Assembly: GCA_008508345.1 (NCBI GenBank)
Contig: QNGE01000286.1
Span: forward strand, 62,001 to 126,000
From: Paragonimus westermani
Taxonomy: Eukaryota > Platyhelminthes > Trematoda > Plagiorchiida > Troglotrematidae
Length of the DNA: 64,000 nucleotides
Direction of reading: 5' to 3'
Below, one piece after another: positions 1 through 11,400 of this stretch. The notes under the pieces were generated by a model. That model had not been told where the DNA came from and did no database searches. It saw only the letters and a program-made list of their open reading frames with translations. Numbering within the stretch: position 1 is the stretch's first letter; every line of letters starts with the position of its first letter. Both the position numbers and the translations under genes were made by a program.

Positions 1-656
1 AGTGTACAAACGTGAGGTTTGAAACTGAACCCAGCTTTGAACTTGCGGTGATCGGAAGGTTTAGCTGTGGCTCCAAGTGGCTTCTGTATCTACCGTGCCT
101 TTACACAACAAAATAAGCATTAACAGTTGTACATCACAGATTTGGCTCTACTTACATCTGCACGAAATGGCAACATTTACTTACTAACTGTTTGAACATG
201 ACTTGCGTGGGTGCCCTCGAGGGTCGCTTAAATTGTATCACTGGTCGTGAACTAGAGAAAAACGGAGGCCAGAACATTTATCTTGATTCGTTTGACCAAA
301 GTTGGATTATGGCGATGGCAAGTTGACCGGCGCAATATACATTTTGGTTGATTCGTTCCTGTTTCATAACATCCAAAGTTCCGGAAAATATGGTAAGACC
401 TTGAATGCGGTACAAACTCATTGGTATCCAACATCTAGCAACCACAGTAAACAAGACCGCTGCGCATTCTGAAGAAACCGTGTGCGGCATCAACGAAAAA
501 CTGCCTAGGATGTATAATCATGAAAGACAGCTAGAATTAACTGATAATGACGAACTAACTAACAATCAGAATGACTTAAGAGTCTTAACACAAAAACTCC
601 GATCCTAAAATCTCTGCAAATATATTTTTGATGAAACCCGGTTTTTAATTTTACAG
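1..656. other. no recognisable gene or repeat
   Basis: Only short overlapping open frames of up to 71 codons occur, on both strands, with no family motif. The stretch ends in a good splice acceptor (pyrimidine-rich run then ACAG at 653-656), so it may be intron. Confidence 0.5.
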
Positions 657-767
657 CACGTTTTATTTACAATGACTCTGAGTGAGCAAGTTAGACAGGT
701 GTCTCAAACCTTAGCGGAATATTTTAGAAACCACACTTTCAGTCCGATCGTTAACCTGCACTTTCAG
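657..767 (+). CDS. candidate internal exon, unknown protein
   Basis: A 111-nt segment is open in one frame for all 37 codons. It lies between a strong acceptor (T-rich tract ending TTTTACAG at 649-656) and a good donor (CAG|GTAAAA, GT at 768-769). Both splice phases would be 0. The peptide includes MTLSEQVRQVSQTLAEYFR, is hydrophilic and partly helical in character, and matches no family I recognise. No partner exon could be linked on either side. The call rests only on splice signals and an open frame of a length that can occur by chance, so it is weak; RNA evidence would decide. Confidence 0.3.
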
Positions 768-3700
768 GTAAAATTTTATATTCAGACATCGCAGTATTAG
801 AAAGTAGTCCCTCGTTTTATCTTTAAAATAGGGCTTATAGTCATTCTCATGATGTTGTGGATATTGAAAATATGTTTGTGAGCAGTTGATGCAATGGAGC
901 TAATCGTGATCAGTAAACCACTGAGGGACTGCAAGCTGAATAAAGTTAGACGCACTACAACTATATGCGTTTAGACAATAGCCATACACCAAACATGGAT
1001 CTGAAGCCAGTATTTTGGACTTCGGAAACAATTCTAGGGGAACGATGTGTTATCTTATCGTCTGCTTTTCAATGAAGATTCGCCAGGCAATACAGTTTAT
1101 CCGAAAAGCGCGTCCGCTGAACTGAACGTACACAACAAGGGCGCCAATAGCAAATGAAAATTGTCCTGTAAAATGATTTTTCACCAGCTTGCGTTTTACT
1201 GATTTTCGTAGATTTTTTCCTCATTAGAAATCTATCAGAAAACAGTTAAATGTGAGAACAGATGTTGATGGCAAATACGGCATAGAATGACACAAATCGC
1301 AGATGTAAACTTTCACAGCTGTTTTGTTTTACTGAACAAGTGAAAAGAAAAGATAACACAGATTTTCGGAGAAAACACGTTATAATTCAGAGGTACGTCT
1401 GCACTGTAAGGACAGCTGTGAACGGCTAGTAAATAACAGCACATGGTAAGCCCCACCAGCTTATCTACGTTTTCACCTCAGTAACTCTTTCACACACCCG
1501 GCCTGTTCGGAAATGTTTCTTCGTTTATTATATCACTGATAATTCATGAAACATATTCGTAATCGATTTTGGTTGACATGCACGAATGTGCCCAATCTGG
1601 GCTGGTTAGTAAAAACCTCAGTAATATCGCTTCACAGTCGTATAGACCAGAATAACAGCAGTTGTCTGAGCGAGGGTTTGAACCACAGATGATTCCCTAT
1701 AACGGGTGAAGCCGCATTTAATGCTATTTTCAAAGTGAACTAAGTGAAAAGAATATCTGCAAGCGATAATTTTACTACGCTCTGCTACATTACTGGCATC
1801 TTTGTCTCTTCACACTTGTGTGAACTCGGCAAACAGTGTTCGGTTTCGACCAAGTTATCTCGTTTCATTTTGAATAAACCCCGTACAATAAGATTAGGGT
1901 AGTACGTTGTATAAATTATACCTCCCGATTTTCGCTGTTCTACCAGCAAACAAAACAAAGATCACGTTTTGCAATAATCATCGCTATATACGTTTTCCCG
2001 ACGCAACCTGTTCAAGAAGTAAATGGCACGTTACACGGCTTCAATAAAGTGGTGTTTAAAGGCTGGTTACGATAACCATATCATTCAAATTTCCATCAAC
2101 ACATGCAACTATCTGGGTGGACGACATGATTCACTAGCTCCGACCACAGTTTCAGTAGAAGACGTGTTTTTGTTCCGTTTACTTGTCAGCGTCACAGTCC
2201 CAAAGGTCGTTATACCTCTAACATGTAGATGCTAACCTTTTGAAAAACATGATTCAGGTAGCCCTTTCGTTGAACACATTCTCTCATCTGGCAACAAGCT
2301 GTAAAAGTTGTGGTTGGATCCAAAGATTTTTATTCCAAAGTAATCAATATTTAAAAGTCCCCAATGTTGAGGCCTACAAATTTTATGAAGTGCGGACTTG
2401 CTGTTTTGTGGGAAATTAACGGGCTTCATTTGTGAGTTCTATTGAAACACCAGCTGAATGGTAAAAGTGTCTTGGAAAAACTCAGCTAATTTTGTGTCTG
2501 AAGTAAAAAAGAAGCTGTACTTTTCACTTTAAACAAGTGTGCGGATAAGAATAAATGTTGTAGCTGATTTGCCGTTAACATCTACAAACGGATTTACCGA
2601 GATTCTCAGTGAAATCACAGTCCCTTTTAAGTCTATCTACTCGTTTAATTTTTAAAATACTGCTGGGAATATAAGCGTTCAAGCGAACATGTTCTCAGCA
2701 CGTAGTCTCCGAGCCAGTACAAGTAAATAAGCAGCTGACAGAGTCAGACCGATATACTGATCGGACCTATTAAAGAGACGTTATGGCACTGGTCAATCGA
2801 TTGGTGACGGGTTCAATTGGTCTACTGCGTCACATTGGTCCATGAATATAACCACACAGGTTAACCATCAACCCCAAGGATTTGTGGCCGTAACAGACGC
2901 GAAGCCCGAACACATTCTTTTTTGAAGACATGATACCACGCCAAGTGGCTCGATAGTACAGAATGTCCACATTCGTCGGCGTTTACTGTACACGATAGAC
3001 CACTTGAGGAGCTTGCTCAGTATCTGTGTGGTGCTCACTTTCACTTTCGTTCATGTTTTACGGTGCCCCAACCAACAGTACTGAACAGAATACTCAAGGT
3101 GGCCTTTAAAATCAATTCCGCAAATTTTAGGTTGGAACATACTGGTCAGGGTGGGTAGTAGCACAAGGAGTTATAATAAAAATCGAATGTACGTCGCGAC
3201 AAAATTAACAGGACATGCATCTTTTGTTTAAGTTCATTAATGTATGACTCAAAAACAACACTTTTCAGACAATACTACGTTGAATTGTTCTTAAACCATC
3301 TATCCAAAATATCTTGCAAATATATACTTGTCTTTTATTCACCAAAAAATGGCAGCCATAAAACTGTGGGGACAGTTTGCGTATGTTGTGCTTCTCAACT
3401 GATGCAAATCCAGTCTTGCCAAGAATGTCACGTGATTGGATATAATTGGCTATTCACCTTAAGCATACAGACCGTGCGATAACACCTCCATGATGGATAA
3501 TGCTGAGTCAAAACTTGTGACTGTCTAGAAGCCGTAGTTCCACACAACGTGAAATGAGAAAACGTGCTTGTATTTTTCGAAATACGTCGGAGCTTAGGGT
3601 GTAGCGATTGCGGTGCACACGAATGGCTAATGAACAGTATATTAAGTTCAAATGTTAGTAGCAAAGAAGTTTAGGTTTTTTTATCAAAACAAGTTAAGCA

Positions 3701-4144
3701 GGTACTCATTTTATCGGAAAAGTAGGTGGACATCTGCGACGGAAGTTCAAAGAGGAACAGCACAACGCACACCACATAAACGCTTTCACTGCCCAAAAAA
3801 TGGACCAAAGAGGTAGTTAATTGAATCCGTGTCCGATCTATTCCCGCTTAAAGATACCCATGTTCATATTTATTGAACTAATCATAGGTATGTTAATGTA
3901 TTGAAAAACAAGAGAGCTCTATTTCAGGTTACAGTTGTTGTTTTTGGGTATGCTGTGCGAAATCTGCCCGGTACCGGATTGTGCGCCCAAGCAGTACGAA
4001 TAGGGTTATTCAAACGTAGAACTTATAGACTTTTACTAGCCTTAAGACCGAAAGGATTTTACATGAATTATCATGTCAACGGAGTGCAGAAATATAATTT
4101 TACCTGCGACGTCCAACTATTCGAGTTGAACCCAAAATGAACGT
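768..4144. other. no recognisable gene
   Basis: AT-rich sequence with open frames of 80 codons or fewer on both strands and no retroelement motif that I can see. It runs up to the target duplication of the palindromic element. Confidence 0.5.
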
Positions 4145-4157
4145 AGTGAGAGTTTAT
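4145..4157. repeat. target-site duplication, left copy
   Basis: The 13-mer agtgagagtttat occurs here and again at 5011-5023, exactly bracketing the palindromic insertion. A 13-bp direct repeat at both edges indicates integration with staggered cleavage. The size fits target-primed retroelements, including Penelope-like elements. Confidence 0.8.
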
Positions 4158-4333
4158 GATGGTTGGGAACAGTGGTGGTGTTGTTTGTAGCTCGGGATGA
4201 TGGTTTTGGTATTGATATGTTCGCCGAGCTTGGTATTTAGGTTGCAAACGTTTCATCACTAGGCGAGGTGACATCATCAGTGCGTAAGTGTTTCAGCGTA
4301 TATTTTGAATGTGAAGATTGATCGATGCCTGCT

Positions 4334-4341
4334 CTTATATA
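4334..4341 (-). promoter_or_regulatory. TATA-like box, left arm
   Basis: On the minus strand this reads TATATAAG followed by AGCAGGCATCG. It is the mirror of the box at 4874 and would direct transcription outward to the left, toward the 46-nt tail. No initiator is proven. Confidence 0.25.
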
Positions 4342-4873
4342 GGAGAGTGAGTTGACCCACTAGCCTGGATTCAAGTTGGTCGCTTTCCGTCGTATTTGAC
4401 CTCTGGTCCGACCCACCACTGGTTGATTTTTGTCTTATCAGTTCAAGTTGCTCTGTTTGGGTTTACCGGTATTTGGGCTCGACGGCGTTTACGTCTCATC
4501 AAACACTTGATTCGTATCGGTTTGTAGATTCTGTCTAGCTCGATGTGTTTGTTTATTGAACCGGTTGATGAATACCAAATTTCGAGAAATTCTCTTGTAT
4601 GACCAATACCAAACATGCAAGAGAATTTCTCGAAATTTGGTATTCATCAACCGGTTCAATAAACAAACACATCGAGCTAGACAGAATCTACAAACCGATA
4701 CGAATCAAGTGTTTGATGAGACGTAAACGCCGTCGAGCCCAAATACCGGTAAACCCAAACAGAGCAACTTGAACTGATAAGACAAAAATCAACCAGTGGT
4801 GGGTCGGACCAGAGGTCAAATACGACGGAAAGCGACCAACTTGAATCCAGGCTAGTGGGTCAACTCACTCTCC

Positions 4874-4881
4874 TATATAAG
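4874..4881 (+). promoter_or_regulatory. TATA-like box, right arm
   Basis: TATATAAG lies in a locally GC-richer context (CTCCTATATAAGAGCAGG) and would direct transcription outward to the right. Together with its mirror image it would make the palindrome a divergent promoter. The inference rests on the motif alone. Confidence 0.25.
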
Positions 4882-5010
4882 AGCAGGCATCGATCAATCT
4901 TCACATTCAAAATATACGCTGAAACACTTACGCACTGATGATGTCACCTCGCCTAGTGATGAAACGTTTGCAACCTAAATACCAAGCTCGGCGAACATAT
5001 CAATACCAAA

Positions 5011-5023
5011 AGTGAGAGTTTAT
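5011..5023. repeat. target-site duplication, right copy
   Basis: The 13-mer agtgagagtttat is identical to 4145-4157. It overlaps the first bases of the left terminal repeat of the neighbouring tRNA-cored foldback (5018-5402), so the palindromic element inserted within or at the edge of that older element. Confidence 0.8.
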
Positions 5024-5402
5024 TTCCAAGTTGCCAATCACTCACATTTGATCGCAGCCTTCGCATTCACATAGACTATCCAGCCAGCCTCTTTCGAAAA
5101 GAAGCACTAGACTCGAGTTTCGCTCTCATTAGAGCTCATCATTGTTGAATATCCTTGCCATGGCCGGGATTTGAACTCTGGCCATTCCAATAATGAGGAA
5201 ACCGTCCTAACCACTGCGCCATTGACCTCACATTAGGCACGACCGAATTATCAAATCCGAACGCTCAACCACTCTCGCTTGTGAGCTCTAATGAGAGTGA
5301 AACTCGAGTCTAGTGCTTTTTTTCTAAAGAGGCTGGCTGGAAAGTCTATCTGAATGCGAAGGCTGCGATCAAATATGAGTGATGGTCAACTTGGAAATAA
5401 AC
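5018..5402 (-). mobile_element. tRNA-cored foldback element, copy 1
   Basis: Terminal inverted repeats of 120 bp, 5018-5137 and 5283-5402, pair with no net indel (coordinate sums 10420 at both ends). I count about 8 mismatches, roughly 93% identity. The 145-bp centre carries a tRNA-like Pol III promoter on the minus strand: A box TGGCGCAGTGG (5211-5221) and B box GAGTTCAAATCCCGG (5164-5178), with normal tRNA spacing. It could be called a SINE whose tail has been duplicated in inverse orientation, or a MITE with a tRNA-like centre. Because the same two-armed layout recurs at three other loci, the fold is a family trait and not a local accident. Sequence past 5402 (to about 5427) also resembles copy 2, so the true right end may lie further out. 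Confidence 0.8.
5138..5282 (-). other. tRNA-like core of foldback element copy 1
   Basis: The minus-strand A box (TGGCGCAGTGGTTAGGAC) and B box (GAGTTCAAATCCC) sit in the loop between the 120-bp arms. A full cloverleaf is not evident, so this is a tRNA-derived promoter and not a tRNA gene. Pol III transcription would run into the left arm. Confidence 0.7.
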
Positions 5403-7924
5403 CAAATCCCTGAGTACTCATCAGTAGTTAGAGTTGTTTGTGCCTGAGTAATCAGCAGTCGAAGATAGAATTGCTTAGCCTGTTTTTTTCCTCACGAAAC
5501 ACGCTAAGTTATTTGATGTTTCAACACGTAGTTAAATAGACGTTGTGGCTAACAAGAAAGCCGGATTTCATCCTATAACCACTGTCTGTATATAAGCTGC
5601 TTGTTCCTGTGTTAGGATACGTGTACGTTTCCATAAAAATCTATATGCGAAATACAAGGTTTTTGATAAATGCATCAACAAAAACGTTGCAAAGCGTAAA
5701 AATCACCCATCTTCTAACATATGCGGAGAGTTTTGTGAAAACCCTGCTGGTTTACTACACAGTAAGATGCTACCTTACGTGCAACAGACACACCAGTCTT
5801 CTGTTTCATAGAACCACTGCATCATGTTGCGGTAGAATGCAAGACTGGTCGTTCCTAGTTTGAGTCAATCTAGTTGAATGATAGCTTTCGGATAAATTCT
5901 ACTAGACAAACTTATAACACGGAAACCTTTGACTGATTATCGCTTAGTTAACTTAATACCTTAATTTAACCGTCGTGTAGTAGATCTACCACCTTGCAAA
6001 ACTGCTTCATCGAAGGAAGGAGCTGAGAGTAAATTCTACAAATAATGAGGCCCAAGCGTTGATGTTGGTCGTTTGGCTTATAAAACACTGACTTACCTTA
6101 ATCAAATTCTAATTTTGGCTTTTGCCTTCAAAAAGGTTTTCACAGTGAAGCTCATAACAGGTGTGTCAAGCTGTTCTGTGGACCATACAGGTATGCTGAG
6201 GAGGGATTTAGGTAATTCTGCAACACAGAGTGGCAACAGTAACTGATAAGCTCACTGTCTGGAGGATTCATCTTCGAGGTATAATAATAATTTGCTTCCA
6301 GTGAGAAGTGGATATCAACAAAAGGTATACGCACGCCAAATACAATATAACTGAGCGGCGTCCTGACACAGGCTGCTTGTCTGAAAATCAATTTTTCACA
6401 ATTCCTTTGTCAGAATGTTCATCTAATTGCTCGAAAACTTTAAAGGACTTCCCAGATTTCTAGCTTGCATAGCGCCCTTGCATACTACACAATCTGAGAC
6501 TTTGGCGCAAACCAGTTGTTCTTCTTGTGTAGTTCTTGTGAAACGCCTCTGAAGGTGTGATTTATTAGGAAAGCGAATTCGACAAATATGTGAGAACAAC
6601 ATGCATACGCTCCTGTCGACAGACTTTTCACTCTCTGGTGCAATACCTTACAAGTGAGGTATACTTTAACTACACCAACTAAACGTCGCATAACGCTTGT
6701 CATCCTGCTACTGGTATGAGAACAGACTGCAGTTAACAGTGCCCGATGCTTGTCCAGTTAATTTATCTGTGACCCTTTTTAGACACAGATCACTCTCGTT
6801 CGGTCAAGCCAGGCGCGATCGACAGAACACACAGTGGTAACCTATCATGGTTAACTGGTTACCCTGCACATTTTGCCATAATGAACATAACTGTATGTGC
6901 CAATAGCTAACTTGTTTGTTATAACCAGACTTAATTGTAACAGCTTCTGTTATATAAAAAAATCTGTTCCCATTATACACTGAGACTAAATGACTCATAC
7001 TGAAGGGCAATAAGTGAAAACATGTTTTAATCTCACAACCTGCGTGTCACTAATTCTGATTTCACGCCGTTTTTAACATAAACCTAAATGATAACAATTG
7101 AATGTCGTCCTTTGGAGAGATTAAGTTATATGATTGCTAGTGGAACTCTGATGTGAATTTTGCTCTTGTCCAGTCATGTTATCAGTGAACTAATTACAAC
7201 TAATAAGTTGGAACAGAAAAGCTGCAAGCTACCTTGCTAAGAACCCCCTACTCGTAAGTATATCTCGAGTAGTTAATCATAATTTGTAGGAACCTTGGTG
7301 CTGAATGGCTGAATTTAGACTATGTTGTTGTTTTTTGGTAGATAGGATATCTCCCCCGTTTCAAGTATCGGCGTGAACCAATGATGCATTTATGCCTATA
7401 ATGATGGTAACAGCACCATCACCATGCTTAACGAGTTCCAATTACTCGCTTGGCCAGAAAACCCCACAGTTTATTGTCTACAAAAGGCTTATCAGGAAGG
7501 GATGATACTAACTGCTACATCCTATCGACATGGTTAGGGGTAAGACACACCTGATAGACATTTTTCCGCGCTAGCCAATCCTGAAACCAGGCCTTGTTAA
7601 CTCAAGTAACAGCTGAAGCTGATGACCGCGTACCGTCATTTACTCAAGTGGAGAAAGAGCGTGTTGATCTTTTTCTCAGGAAAACTAAGGATACTAGTGA
7701 ACCTCATTGGGCGACAATATTTTAGCCGTGGGACGAACGAAGAATGAGAAACATAAGTAAGCTTGAAGCATGACATATGTAAGATGATTATGCCTTGGTT
7801 TTGTGACAGATTCCGAAACAATGACCGAAACTGCTTCCAAATAATTTTGAGTCTGACCATATCAAACTGATGTGATTGCGCCAAGCTCAACAACCGAACT
7901 GACCTGTGAACATATGTGCAGCCT
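5403..7924. other. no recognisable gene
   Basis: Open frames reach only 85 codons (7636-7893, minus) and show no family motif. The first 25 bases continue the similarity to the outer flank of foldback copy 2. I see nothing else. Confidence 0.45.
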
Positions 7925-8450
7925 TAAAACTGAATTACATTAAAAATACAGACCGAACATCACACATAGGTGATCGCAGCTGTCGAATTCCCATAGACGT
8001 TCCAGTCATCCCTTTTCGAAAGAAAGCACTAGACTCGAGTTTGCTCTCATTAGAGCTCGTCAGTAGTGCACATGCTTGCCACGACCCAGACTAAAACTGC
8101 GATCACGTTTTGATGAGGCAACTGTTTCACCCACTGCGTCACTGACCACACATTAGACACAACCGAATTATCATATATGAACGATTGTGAGTAATGAGCA
8201 GGTTGCTCGATCGCCCGAGAGCAGACACAGCAACTGTCCTGTTAACTCTAGTCAACGACTCCTTGACTAGGACTCCTCACCAAGTTGAAGTCACAGAAAT
8301 CATTAACTTACTTGGCGGTATTTTGGTCGTTGATGATTAGTGAGAGATTTTGGTTCGCAGATGAAAGTTTAAAAGTTGCGATTGATCGTGAGTGATTTTT
8401 AATCTACATATAAACCAAAATTCCTTACTACTCATCAGCTACATTAAAAA
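7925..8450 (-). mobile_element. tRNA-cored foldback element, copy 2 (diverged)
   Basis: The left arm (about 7925-8058) matches copy 1 in blocks such as aagcactagactcgagttt and ctctcattagagctc. The inverted right arm is recognisable from about 8345 (gcagatgaaagtttaaaag, tgcgattgatcgtgagtga) to about 8450. The centre has a minus-strand A-box-like GTGACGCAGTGG; the B box has decayed. The outer right flank (ataaaccaaa...tactcatcag) also matches copy 1 beyond its 120-bp arm, so the family terminus extends past that arm. Roughly 130 bp of extra sequence interrupts the right arm near 8200-8340. Boundaries are approximate. Confidence 0.6.
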
Positions 8451-11400
8451 GATTTAGCTGACACCTATATGATCTTATTGGTGGAGCGATACAGGTAGAA
8501 TGGTAATTGATAAGATGGTGATGAAAACAAGTTTGGGAACCACCATGTTTGATTGCACTAGACCCTATAGGATACACCGTCCATGCTTATTGACCAACGT
8601 GTTGCTGCAGGGGGTCCACCTGTGACTACCAATCAGTTCACCTAACGGCACGGAGAATTTCTATTACCATGTAGTATTCTCGATAAAAACGACAGTAAAT
8701 TTAGTCAAGGCAGGTTATGCATTTGTGAATTGGCATCGTTTCTGCCATCACTGCTGGTTCTGATTGCTAATAATCTTTAATCAAATAAGTGGATGATTTG
8801 AACAACACCGCAGTCCATTAGCATGATAATGAGCTTGTGATCGGCAACAGACATCAAAAGTGAACCATCCGCCGATTGGGCAACGTGATCTGTTTGTTGA
8901 TATTACACCGGCCGTACTGTACTGCTTTCAGAAAGATGTCGCTGTCAACGCCTACGACGATTTCGGGAGATTCCCTATATAAGGCTGGGAGTTGCTGCCG
9001 CCATTTTATAAGTTAGATGACCGTCAACCTAGATGATTAAATCGCTTGCAAAAATATCATTGTTGCAAATAACGACCCGCATGCAACAACACCCTTGTCG
9101 AATCTTGGTTACTTTGCATTGCTTTTTGTACATTCATTTCAGCAGACTTAAACGGAAACTATTTCATAGTTTGTAGATTGATATCAGAACCCGTAACCTT
9201 TGAGCACTTAAATATGAGCCGGAAGACGATTGTCGATGCGTAACTGACCCACAACTTCTATTTGTCTTCACCAAGCCTGACTGTTCACTGGAGTAATACA
9301 TAAAAGAGTTAATCGTTTACGTGCCTAAGATTTATTGATAATTCAGCGCTGGTAATAATGGTCAATCCACAGACTGAACACCGAATAGCCACTGAGAGGA
9401 ACTGATCATAGTGATTACTACCATTATAGTACACTACTGTGGATATCGTTGTTTGACTGAGATGTTTGTAAACTAAGGACATCATCGAAGGAATTCTTCG
9501 AATCTGCAAACGTATCATCTTAAATGTGTCACTTTATTATTCACTTCAATTTGATTGTATTCGCGGGTTCCAGATTCACTGAAGCACAACATTTCGGTGC
9601 AGTAAATTAAAGTCCTGTCCCCTTTCCCTACTCACCTCTAGAACAGGGCTGTTTATACAGTAGCCTATCAATTGACTATGTATCAGTTAATACGGTTTGT
9701 AGCACTGTTAATAAAAACGCACGTCACCTACCGAAGACTGTTACACACCGAAGGGTTGAGGTTTCAACCCCGGATGTACTTAGCATGTTATGCTCGGTTC
9801 AGTCAATGACGAGATTGAAAATCACCGTTCAGTTCTTTTTGGATTACCTGTAACCTAGTTGTTACCTCATTTTGAGACTAAAGGGCAATACAAGCGGTTT
9901 TGTTAGGACCGCGAATTTAGAAAGTTAGCATGTCGGCTACTTACGTGAAAACTAACAACTCGAGCTTCTTTTCGGTTATCACTAACTAACGGACCTAAAA
10001 ATGCAACGAATCGGTGGTAAGTTGTCTGTGAGGAAACACCAACGGACAGTGATATATTCCCATCCTTTTTTGGTGTTCACTGAACTCCTTTGAGTTGACA
10101 TACGAATAACGAATTCCTAGGTTTCAACTGAATTCCCATTCTACCGTTGGAATCAGAGCACCAATCCAGTGAAATTGTAAGTTTGGGCAATCAAATGAAA
10201 AAGTGCGCGTTACGTTCGAAATAAAAATGTCCCTAGATTTTAATAAGCTTCTGATAAACGAATCATTGAATAACGTTTACTTCGATTTAGTCAACGTCAA
10301 GCCGGCATCACTTCCAAGTGATCATGCATTCAGGATTAAGAAAGTCGTTGGGGCCGCATATTTCCTTACCATGGTTCACGAGTGATCATTTTCAACACAC
10401 GTAAGATAATTCCTATGAAAACATAAATCGTCCAGGTATGTGTTTAACTGAACGCGTTGAACATGCTCTGCTAACTTTTACACTGAAACTAACACTTCAA
10501 TACACTTCCACCGGATTAGACATTTGGAAAGTCATGCGGGTTATCACGCATATTTCCAGACAGCTCACGTGAGTATGATATACTATTGTTCTTCACTAGT
10601 CCTATGAGAACGTACTCTGTTGCACATGGAACAGCCTGTCCACGCACACCTTCTGTAGATGATGAAAACCTAGCGTGTAAAGTCCATTAGAAGTACAACT
10701 ATCAGTGTTGATAAAACCGTCTGAACTTTCACAAATGTGAAACTCTATCGAGAATATTAAAGTAACTTGCATGGAATAGGTCGAGTGAAACACAGGGTGT
10801 AGTTGATTTTTCACCGAGCCTGCCATCTAGACTTCAAAGTTTCTTCATCAAACGAAGGAGATCAATAATGTGTAGTCGTCAGGTCGTATGGGTTTGGGCA
10901 CTCATCCACTCAAGCACTAAATCTTTCTCTTGTTGTAGTGGTAAAACGTTTTAATTCTAAATGTTACGCTGTGTGTACGGCCGAATTCGTGGACCATCAA
11001 CCATATCTGCCAACTCCACAATTATTCGCAAAAATCAGAAAAGTAGGACTCGATTCCATGAAGATTAGAATAGGATGCTTTTCATGCTAGCTTTCCACGA
11101 TCAGTGTTTGATTCCGGATCTAGCAAATACAAAACAGAAAAACGAACTCTGTTGTTTCAGATAGTGCATGTTCTACTGTAGAGTTATGGGTTCAATTTTG
11201 AAAATTCGAAGTGGCCCTCGATTTAACTAAGGACAACAATGAATGTTTTGTGAAACAGTGAATTCCAATATTTGCAGAAGTAGTTAACTTCCGTTCAATT
11301 TTGTTTGCTGAGAGGGTTTAGAAATAGAAGGTTTTAAGGTTACTTCTTCATTTTGGATTGTGAATGGCTAGAAATAAACGCATGCGAATGTTAATCCGTT

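Larger units (their letters stand above)
4158..5010 (-). mobile_element. palindromic (inverted-dimer) non-autonomous element
   Basis: The insertion is 853 bp and non-coding. It consists of two inverted arms, 4204-4597 and 4618-5011. Every base pair I compared matches, and the coordinate sums are 9215 at both the inner and outer ends, so there is no indel. A 20-nt spacer (4598-4617) separates the arms and a 46-bp unpaired tail (4158-4203) lies on the left. The last arm base overlaps the first base of the right target duplication. Read on the minus strand, the longer unit is about 440 nt (arm plus tail); the + strand copy is the same unit lacking the last 46 nt. Each arm holds a TATATAAG box pointing outward and, further out, a CTGATGA...GAAAC pair. 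I infer two inverted copies of a terminal fragment of a Penelope-like or similar retroelement, since such elements often insert with inverted partial copies. The parent family is not identified here. Confidence 0.85.
4204..5011. repeat. 394-bp perfect inverted repeat, 20-nt spacer
   Basis: The arms 4204-4597 and 4618-5011 are exact reverse complements in every segment I compared. The inner ends can extend by three more pairs (ATG/CAT) past one mismatch, leaving a loop of about 12 nt. Transcription across it would give a very long hairpin RNA. Perfect identity means recent formation, gene conversion or, less likely given the asymmetric tail and target duplication, an assembly foldback artefact. 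Confidence 0.95.
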
